Positions 56,523 through 64,000 of a stretch of DNA of 64,000 nucleotides are shown here, piece by piece. Every line of letters starts with the position of its first letter. Positions within the stretch are counted from its first letter, which is position 1. Below the pieces are notes generated by a model that was given only the letters and a program-made list of their open reading frames with translations, was not told where the DNA came from and searched no databases. The stretch covers positions 24,554,529 to 24,618,528 of the forward strand of contig NC_081546.1 of NCBI RefSeq assembly GCF_901000735.1, written 5' to 3'. The position numbers and the translations under genes are program-made. This DNA is from Corylus avellana (lineage: Eukaryota > Streptophyta > Magnoliopsida > Fagales > Betulaceae).

Positions 56523-57543
56523 CTGCAGAATTATCAATCTTTTGTGATTAAGAGATGAACATTTAGACTGATCAAATGCATATATCTCAACTTAGAAGAA
56601 AAAAAAATGCATATATCTCAAAACTTTCAAAATATAGGCCCAATGTGGGTTTACTTTTCTGGGATTTTGTTTAAAATTGCACTTTTTATCTATGAAATCC
56701 TAATACCAAATGCATCCTAAGAGCTATAACATGTCCAACCAAGAACCCTATAGTTCTTGACACCAATTGAAAATTCAGTTAGTAAATCTTACATATGCAG
56801 AAAAGGTTTGAGTTGATTCCCTGTAACTAGCATTTATTTCAACTACAATTCCTTCAACCAGTTTCATTATTAAGTCCCAAAGACCAAATTATTATTTGGG
56901 TTAAATTATTAAATTATAGAATATAAACTATAGGACAAAAAAAAAAAAAAAATGATGTGTCAGGTTTAACCAAATATTTTAGAGAGTAGTCCTCCCAACA
57001 TGAGTCCTCCACCTGCAAACCTGATAACTATTGAATATTTTCTTTTTTTTATTTGATACGCTGGATTGAAAATGTCAATCTTTCAAAATCAATGATTACA
57101 TTATTTTGGAGAAATTATTAGGTACACTCCCCCACTTGGGGATTCATCCAACAAAACCAATAGAGGTCCCCCCACCTAACCTAAGCCATGGGCCTTATTG
57201 GTCACCGATATATATAGAAGCCGTCCGGGAAAGTATGATCACACAATTCTACGCTGGGTAAAGATATTGACCACGCCTGGCGTGCATCACAAAAAATTTT
57301 TTTTTTTTATTATTTTATTATTATTTTATTATTTTAATTTTTTTGAAAAAAAAAAAAAAAAAAAATTTGTGCCTGGCGTGCTTCACTGTTGAAGCACGCC
57401 AGGCGTACTCCCAATCACGACTTCTACGCTTAGAAAAGAACAAAAAGAATTATCTAGATTTGAAACCATAAAGCAAGAACAAACGACAAAAAAAAATAAA
57501 TAAATAAAACGATAAGGCTACTTTGAAAGGTGACAGTTACTCT
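56523..57543. other. GAD upstream/intron region up to the assembly gap
   Basis: AT-rich with no recognisable GAD first exon. It has poly-A/poly-T runs near 56937 and 57297-57365. A palindrome at 57371-57404 suggests a transposon fragment. Confidence 0.5.
57371..57404. repeat. 15-bp perfect inverted repeat
   Basis: GCCTGGCGTGCTTCA, loop CTGT, TGAAGCACGCCAGGC. A third copy, CGCCTGGCGTGCATCAC, lies near 57276. Probably part of a transposable element. Confidence 0.8.
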
Positions 57544-57643
57544 NNNNNNNNNNNNNNNNNNNNNNNNNNNNNNNNNNNNNNNNNNNNNNNNNNNNNNNNN
57601 NNNNNNNNNNNNNNNNNNNNNNNNNNNNNNNNNNNNNNNNNNN
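57544..57643. other. Assembly gap (100 N)
   Basis: Left edge is GAD upstream DNA. Right edge matches unit 1 from about 20082. Confidence 0.99.
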
Positions 57644-57793
57644 TTATTTTTTGTATTATAATGGACATGTACTAAAATTTTCAGTTATGTGGATTGTTTA
57701 CCCTCTTCATTGGCTTGAAGGCATATAAAACGAGAGTATAAGTAGAAACTAACAAAACGGTTATAAATAAATCTAAAAAAATCAATTAAAGAG

Positions 57794-58729
57794 TGTTAGT
57801 TCTTGTGTTGGATTAATTTAGTTCCAAAATGCAGATGTTACTGTTCATAGGCTTAAACACTGATATAGAATGCTCAGAATCCAATTTCCACCGTTCATAA
57901 TGTAGATTCATGTGTCATGAACGTCTCTGCAAAATTTCAATTCAATCAGACCACAAACGCCCATCGATCGGAACTGTTGATCAAGACTGGACAGCATTTT
58001 TAAAATGCTGTTTTTTCCCACTGCAGGCCATGTCCAGACACGGTGATAGGCTGTCCGGACAGGCTTTCCAGAAACTCTATTTTTACTCCAAAAGGCCCTG
58101 TCCGGACAGCCCATTAACCTGTCCGGACACCCGGTACCTATTGTGCCCAAAAACGTGTTTTTAGTGGGCCTAGGTCTAGGGTTTGATATGCTGATATATA
58201 TAAATCATTATAGAAGAGAGAGGCACGAATTTTCACCCCAGAGAGTTTGTTGGGGGCTGTGCTAAGAGAGATCATATGTGGTGAGGGTTAAATTGAATCT
58301 CTTAGAATTTTAGTTATTCCTTTGATAAATCTACAGTTGAGAAGTCTATCGGAGTTTTGGTAAAAGGAAATCATATAGAAGAATTGTACCAGATGTTCTA
58401 GAAAGGGCTACTGCGGTAGAAGTCAAGTGGGTCGTTTGTCGTGTGCAAGGAAGTGTCAATTGCAAAGGTTTTGTAATCCTTCTTGTATTCCTTATTCTTC
58501 TTATAGTGGATTGATTTCCTGGATTTTGCTGCCCCGGAGAGGTTTTACATTTAGAGAGTTTTCTAAATGGTTTCCTCTTCGTAACCAAATATCTGTATTC
58601 TCGAATGCTCATTACATATCTGTATTTGGTTGAATATTAACTGTTAAGTTAGATCTTATTCTGCATAATCTTTCTGAAACACCTAGACATTTGAATAGGT
58701 GTCATTTGGAGTCGTATATATATTTTTCA
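57794..58729 (+). repeat. LTR of the truncated copia-type element
   Basis: About 936 bp. Contains four copies of the palindrome TGTCCGGACA or a near variant within 110 bp (58029-58131) and an ATATATAAATCA TATA-like box. Confidence 0.7.
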
Positions 58730-58798
58730 ATTGATATCAGAGTAGGTTCACTCTGTGAAGGGATTAAATTCCTGAGTGTGATCCTATATACTTTCTAG

Positions 58799-59398
58799 AT
58801 GTCCCAAACCCTTGATTGTTTCGAAACTATTGATAATACTTTTTGTGAAACTATTATGTCTTCTGATAAACAATATTATTCTGCTTGTGATTCTGATAAT
58901 GAAATTGATTTTCAGAAGACTTATAATTTGTTGTTTGTGAAATTCTTTGAGCTACAAGTTATTAATTCCAAGAATCTAAAGAAACTCAGAGAGGCTGAAC
59001 ATCATAAATATGAGCTAATTGGTGAATTGAGTGATTCTTTTGATTTGTGTAAAACATTGAAATCTGAAAATCATGATCTTGCTAATAAAGTTGAGTCATT
59101 AAAGAATGAATTAAAGGAGTCCAAAACTCTATTGGAAAAATTCTCTAATGATAATCTTGACAAAATTTTGCATACCCAAAAATTTACTTGTGATATACCC
59201 GGGATTGATTTTGACAAGATTATTGCTCCTTCCTCTAACCTTGCTTCTTCTTCCATGAAAGTTTTTGTTGAAACAGAAAACTTGGAAGAGCCATTGGATA
59301 AAGATAAGCTAGCTAGTTGCTGTTCACTCTTCAAAAAGAAGAGGAAAATAAGTCTTAAAGAAAAAGAAGAAAATAGCCACTGCGACCTCAAGAGGTAA
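58799..59398 (+). pseudogene. gag-like fragment of the copia-type element
   Basis: 199-residue frame from an ATG (MSQTLDCFETIDNTFCETIM). Mostly coiled-coil-like in the middle (LKSENHDLANKVESLKNELK), as in the C-terminal part of plant retrotransposon gag. The plus-one frame continues the basic tail RGKKGKKGKYFRAGH, so a single-base loss probably truncated it. Not a host gene. Confidence 0.6.
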
Positions 59399-59687
59399 GA
59401 AGGGTAAGAAAGGTAAGTACTTTCGTGCTGGGCACTTTTTACCTAGAAGCAACTCCAACATTGTTTGCAAGGAACCAACATTCTCAAAGGATCATATGCA
59501 TCCACACACACAACATATCAACGGTATACATAAAACGTTTGCCTTGCAAGCACAGAGCTTACTCAAGGCAAAGTCTCTTTCACTTCAAGCTTACAAGAGC
59601 TCAAAAGATAAACAACAAACAAGAAAGCTTTACACACTACAATGTTTATTGTCTGGAAGATGGAGGATGGAGGAGGAGGGGAGGGGT

Positions 59688-61565
59688 TTAGTTTTTAGGA
59701 TGCACATAAGCATAAATGGTGTAGTAGGTCTGCAAAAATGTAAGCACTAAGAGCACAAACCCAACCAATGCTGAAATCAACAACCATGGCTTTCCAAAAT
59801 ACTCGCGCTTGAAGCTCATCCACTGCCAATTGCCCCAATTCAACCTTTTCCGATAATACTCGTTTACATCTCCAAAAATGTCCAACAAAAAAAAGTCATC
59901 ATTGTCACCAAAATCGTCCAATGAAAAATAGTCATTATTGTCACGACGATCTTTATAAATAGAGGAATGATAGGGACCCAACTTTTTTGCCCAACAAAAG
60001 TCCAACTTTTGCCTTATTTATTTTTTAAAAATAAAATAAAATAAAAAATGAAAAAAAAATGTTTGAAGCAACCCTATCTATTTTTTGTCTTTCTTTTATT
60101 TGGTATTTTTAAAAAAATGAAAATTGGTATTTTTTTCATAATAATGTCATTTTTTTCAAGAAAATGTCATTATTATGAAGAAATGCCAAAAATAGATAGG
60201 GTTGCTTCAGACATTTTTTTCATTTTTCATTTTGTTTTTTTTAGAAAAAAAATAAAGGGTAAAAGTTGGACTTTTGTTGGGCAAAAAAGTTGGGCCTTTA
60301 GCATTTCTCTTATAAATAGAGGTCAAGTCCTTGCCCAAGTTATTTATGAATTGTGCAGCCTCGGCGTCAGTCCCAAAATAATTGTCAATGACTCGATGGT
60401 CACAAAGATAGTCAACGTCCCTAGCAGTGTTGACAAGGCAGTCCAGCAACATAGCGTAATTCGAAAAGTATTTGGAAATGTTGCACGACTGCTCAAATGC
60501 CACGCAGTTCACTAGCAACGAGCACATTGAGTCGTCGAGAATTATATCGGGCATCTTAATCACACCGTTCTTGAATTTCACATCCAAGAAGGTGTCCGCT
60601 GTATGCCGATTGACCTTAATCCCCGCACGACGTAGCTTCGTGACACAGGGAATTGGATTGAATGGTCTGATGCGTGTTCTTGAGATTTCCGAGCTTTCTT
60701 TAGTAGAACAACGTGAAATCAATATCAACCGAACAAGGTCCAGCAAATGCAACCATTCGAGCGAATGATCAGGCATATTTCTGAATTTTGGTGTTCGGTT
60801 ATGCAAATGCAACAATCCGAGCCAATTAGGAATATTTCTGGATTTTGGGATGTCCCATATGGAGCAAAGAAAAGTCATGGCCATATCGGACAATGAGTGC
60901 ACAAAGGGGCTAATATCACTGAAAATTTTATATACCGTGTTCAGAACACAAGACGGGATCTGATTCTCAAGCAGGAGCAAGTCCCCGTATATCTTGGGTA
61001 ATATTGCCCTATCTAGCCTGAAGATACCGACGTCGTTCAGGACCATTTTAGCTTCATCTAGCTCTAGCACTTTCTCTAGCTCTGGAAGTAGATCTCGATA
61101 ATCCATTTCAGCTATAGATAGAGTCCTGATAAAGAACATTAATATAAAATAACCATCAACGAGCATCATTTGAAGGAGCTCATGGCTACTGAATTTGTTG
61201 GTTTCGGATTCGGAATAACACTCCCTCACTTCCTTTTCAAGTGGACCTAATTCTATCAAGCACTCCTCTAATTTTCCATTTCTACTCTCCATTAAGTAGG
61301 AGAGCCACCGCCACTTGAGCTCCTCCATCATCTGGAGCCGAGGCTTGCCGTGGTGGTAGGGCCCGAGGGCGACCACCTGGGGCTCGATCGACTTACCATT
61401 TATTTTCTTGAGCCTCTTAGGAAGCCTGAAGATGCAACGCTTTTCATTGGTTCTTGTTTCAGGAGGCAATGTTGGTGGGCGACTGTTGGAGAGCCTGTCT
61501 CTAATCTTGGCTAGGAGGTCCTCGTTGACTCTCAGAATATCAACGACGTAAGTAGCTTCTTCCAT
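59688..61565 (-). pseudogene. DUF247 gene copy D, C-terminus displaced by a MITE
   Basis: Starts at the ATG at 61565 (MEEATYVVDILRVNEDLLA); the usual MEIVEGEAT start has a small deletion. Normal landmarks follow: CIFRLPKRLKKINGKSIEPQ, VALGPYHHGKPRLQMMEELK, LPKIYGDLLLLENQIPSCVL and SMCSLLVNCVAFEQSCNISK. After GKDLTSIYK the frame enters the MITE at 59962-60309 and ends at 60207, giving about 452 residues with a foreign tail and no membrane helix. Beyond the MITE the original C-terminus is still open, including PWLLISALVGFVLLVLTFLQ, with stop at 59688. That part also contains a duplicated acidic stretch (FSLDDFGDNDDFFLLDIFGD). Likely a pseudogene or a gene for a soluble variant. Confidence 0.88.
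59962..60309. mobile_element. Mutator-like MITE with perfect 9-bp target duplication
   Basis: 348 bp. Ends GAGGAATGATAGGGACCCAA and, inverted, GAGAAATGCTAAAGGCCCAA, followed in both arms by CTTTTTTGCCCAACAAAAGT. TTATAAATA flanks both sides (59953-59961 and 60310-60318). A 9-bp duplication and ~50-bp terminal repeats fit a Mutator-like MITE. Inserted in DUF247-D coding sequence. Confidence 0.92.
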
Positions 61566-63109
61566 CACGTTTCAGACTCTCAGCGATTTTCTTCGTGGAT
61601 TTTGGTCTTGGGGCGTGACCTTGTGAAGTTGAAGCTGGGGAGTGGCGCTGTGTTAAATGGAGGATTTATGTGGGCCCTGGGGTTGAGGGGAAGAACATGT
61701 TAGTACGTACTGCTATCATTTCTCTATTAACAGTATTGAAAAAAAAAAAAAAAACAATGAAAGATTATATTTGTATCCTATTAGCCGTCTCTCTCCACAT
61801 CTGTAACTGTAACTATACCTCTCGTTTGCTTAATTATATCTCTCTTTTAACAAAATTACATGGCCATGTCACCCGTGTGTGTATGCATGTGAGAATAATA
61901 AATCCCAGAAAACAAGCAAAGAAGCGCAAGGAAGATTAATGGAAATAGAGTTGTAGAATAAAAAGAATAACTATAAACAAAATCAAAGTTACAACCTAAT
62001 TTACATACTTGTTCTGTTTGATGCTGAATTCCCACTACAGATCGAGTTGCAAAACTGCGTCAATGGCGTACCAACTGAGACGGTTAGTCCCTGCATGGGG
62101 TTGAGGGGAAGAACATGCATGTTATTACGTACAGTTACCATTTCTTTATTAAGAGTATATAAAATAAATTAAAAGCCATTAAGGCAATGAAATATTATAT
62201 TTGTAAAACGAATCCAGTGTGTAAAACGAAAAAAAAAAAAAAAAAACAAAACAAAGAGAAACGAAGCCATTAAGGCAATGAAAATTTCTAGACAGACAGT
62301 TTGTTTAGTATTTTAATACCTTGGCCCCTGCTCTTCTTCCTCCTGGACCTCCTCTTCCGAGTTCCACCTTCTAGCTTCGTCGATATATAGTTTTTTGCTC
62401 TGCCTGTTCTTCTTCTTGTTGGTAGTTTGGGAATAAAGTTGAGCTTGAGATTTTGGTAATTCGGGAATGCGTGTGATGAGAGGTAAAGTGCAATGGAATC
62501 CAGTTGCGGAGAAGTTCAGGTGGAATTAAAGAATGTGTTTTATATGTTAAACAGTTAAAAGTCTTGGCGTGTTTTCCGATTTAGGTAGGAATCGGATCCT
62601 CTCCATTTAAAAGTCATTCTCTCCGTTTCCTCTCCATTAACGGCAAAATTGGAAAACAAAATCAGAGCCGGAAATACAAAGCAAGGAATAGGAAAAAAGA
62701 CAAACCAGAGGCTAGAAGGTGCCGATGACCCACACCCAAGAAAGATGGCACAATGTAGCGAAACTTTTTTTATGTCGTTCAAATTCCATTAAAAAAAAAT
62801 AATAATAATTATACAGTAATTATGACTCTTAAAATAACCATTTAACTTGTGAATAATTATTATTAAATTTTAATCAAATGGTAATTTTAAAAGCCATTTC
62901 ATTTTTATTTTTTATTTTTTGGAAAGAAACAGGTATGTGACATGAGAAGAACTATTACAATTACTCTAATTACATGCTTAATTACATGTGTCAGTTGGTC
63001 AAAGAACTGTAAAAAAAATTCTCTTCAATTGAACCAGCCAATCCTTTGTATGTAATTTACACCACGGAGGGTTGAGATAAAGGCAAATTTAGTTTAAATA
63101 TAGTTTAGT
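61566..63109. other. Upstream region of DUF247-D and intergenic DNA
   Basis: 61566-62090 matches the other DUF247 upstream regions, with the same ATTCCCACTACAGATCGAG block near 62028. A partial second copy of its start (GGGGTTGAGGGGAAGAACATG) lies near 62097. The remainder is AT-rich with no recognised gene; the minus frame at 62555-62782 has no known domain. Confidence 0.5.
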
Positions 63110-63395
63110 TGTTAATTCAAACAAATGTGGCAGGTAAGGAATATATATATACACACACAAACTAATTAATCAATTATTGGGAAAATTGATTAATTAGTGT
63201 AACACTCTAGGTACTAAATTAGCATTATTCGGAAAAGTTGATATGCTTTAGCTAGCTACATAACAGATTTGATGAAATAACCATTTAGTATAAGAGTCGT
63301 CAACAAATCCACACAGCAATAAATAATAACATATGTCTGTATCCAGTCCCTAGCTAGGGAAAAAGCAAAGATCAATATTACAAGGTAGCATGCAN
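63110..63395 (-). other. GAD 3' flank, copy 3, running into a gap
   Basis: Matches 53610-53890 and 47720-48020, the DNA just beyond the GAD stop codons, and is cut by the N run at AGGTAGCATGCA. A third GAD 3' end therefore probably lies in or beyond the gap. Confidence 0.8.
63161..63198. terminator. Conserved hairpin in the GAD 3' flank, copy 3
   Basis: ACTAATTAATCAATT and AATTGATTAATTAGT, perfect 15-bp arms with an 8-base loop. Confidence 0.5.
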
Positions 63396-63494
63396 NNNNN
63401 NNNNNNNNNNNNNNNNNNNNNNNNNNNNNNNNNNNNNNNNNNNNNNNNNNNNNNNNNNNNNNNNNNNNNNNNNNNNNNNNNNNNNNNNNNNNNN
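63396..63494. other. Assembly gap (N run)
   Basis: Left edge is GAD 3' flank; right edge matches the PPR 3' flank from 16826. The true distance is unknown. Confidence 0.99.
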
Positions 63495-64000
63495 GAAATT
63501 GATGAGAAAATGAAAAGAACAGCAGAAAAATGATCCAGAAGGAAATTGGATATTTAAACTCGATTCAGGACAACATAATGAGGCGTGAGATCTCTAAAGT
63601 TAAAAAAATAATAATAATAAATAAATAAATAAATAAAAACACAAACAAATTGTTAACAGGAATTCGATAAACAATGATGAAGAGTTTCCAGGATCCTGAA
63701 ATAATGGATTACTTCTTCATGTGCTGATGTAGTCAATGAAGCCTTCCTCGGAAGACAAAATGCCCCAGCTAGAAACACATGATTGGCTTATCTCTCCTTG
63801 CTGACACCTTGCCTCCTAAACCAGAATTGCAGACCAGGATCTGTCAATATAACGTTTAAACCACTCTCAACACAATCTCTAAACTATAATAGAACTTTAA
63901 GGGAATTACCAATTTTGAGAGAATACAAGATAAGATCACAGGCAGTTAGGCCAGAATAACACCTCCAGCAATAAAACCATTCGGCATGATGAGGCAGTCA
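63495..64000. repeat. Start of a further unit: PPR 3' flank copy
   Basis: Nearly identical to about 16826-17310. A PPR gene copy would be expected just beyond the window if this unit is complete. Confidence 0.88.

Larger units (their letters stand above)
57794..59465 (+). mobile_element. Truncated copia-type LTR retrotransposon
   Basis: One LTR (57794-58729, TGTTAGTTC...TTTTTCA), then a primer-site-like TTGATATCAGAGTAGG, then a gag-like open frame. The element stops at about 59465, where DUF247-unit sequence resumes. It replaces the segment equivalent to 20230-21850 of unit 1. No pol and no second LTR. Confidence 0.75.

Noticed and set aside
1..64000. CRISPR array, bacterial operon or phage features
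   Set aside because: Repeats are transposon-derived or microsatellites; genes are spliced and plant-type.

Overview
The window is nuclear DNA from a flowering plant, most likely a woody eudicot. The evidence is spliced genes with AT-rich introns, a mitochondrial-type PPR gene, DUF247 and plant glutamate decarboxylase (GAD) sequences, and a dense mix of plant transposons. A member of the Fagales is possible, but that is only an impression from the repeat style. Two runs of about 100 N (57544-57643 and 63396-63494) show it comes from a scaffolded assembly.

The left side holds ordinary single-copy genes on the minus strand. The second subunit of DNA polymerase epsilon (DPB2) is at 5930-12354, with 13 coding exons that can be placed base by base; two of its introns carry minor-spliceosome (U12-type) signals. 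A single-exon PPR gene follows at 17520-19265.

From about 14.8 kb to the end the window is a nest of segmental duplications. The basic unit is [repeat block - PPR gene - DUF247 gene - DUF247 upstream region]. Unit 1 (about 14816-24360) is complete. Unit 2 (about 30085-39600) lost the PPR gene through a 3.04-kb deletion, gained an LTR retrotransposon with identical LTRs, and has a TRIM element inserted in the first exon of its DUF247 gene. Unit 3 (about 44107-47690) keeps only the DUF247 part, which is intact. Unit 4 (about 57644-62100) contains a truncated copia-type element and a DUF247 gene whose C-terminal membrane anchor is cut off by a Mutator-type MITE. A fifth unit begins at 63495. An extra DUF247 fragment with a hAT MITE lies at 29011-30084. 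Pieces of GAD alternate with these units: an internal exon fragment at 43777-44106, the last two exons at 48033-48742, a 5'-truncated gene at 53903-56522, and a 3' flank at 63110-63395 that runs into a gap. A Ty3/gypsy element of about 4.3 kb (49147-53448, 5-bp target duplication CATAG) sits between two GAD pieces.

Other transposon material includes a tRNA-derived SINE, several MITEs with target-site duplications, a CACTA transposase remnant fused in frame to a captured LMBR1-family exon, a 440-bp tandem array and long inverted repeats. The genes do not form a pathway. The interest lies in how duplication, deletion and insertions of different ages have reshaped a DUF247/PPR/GAD cluster, and in the U12-type introns of DPB2. 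I did not find a clearly new molecular system.
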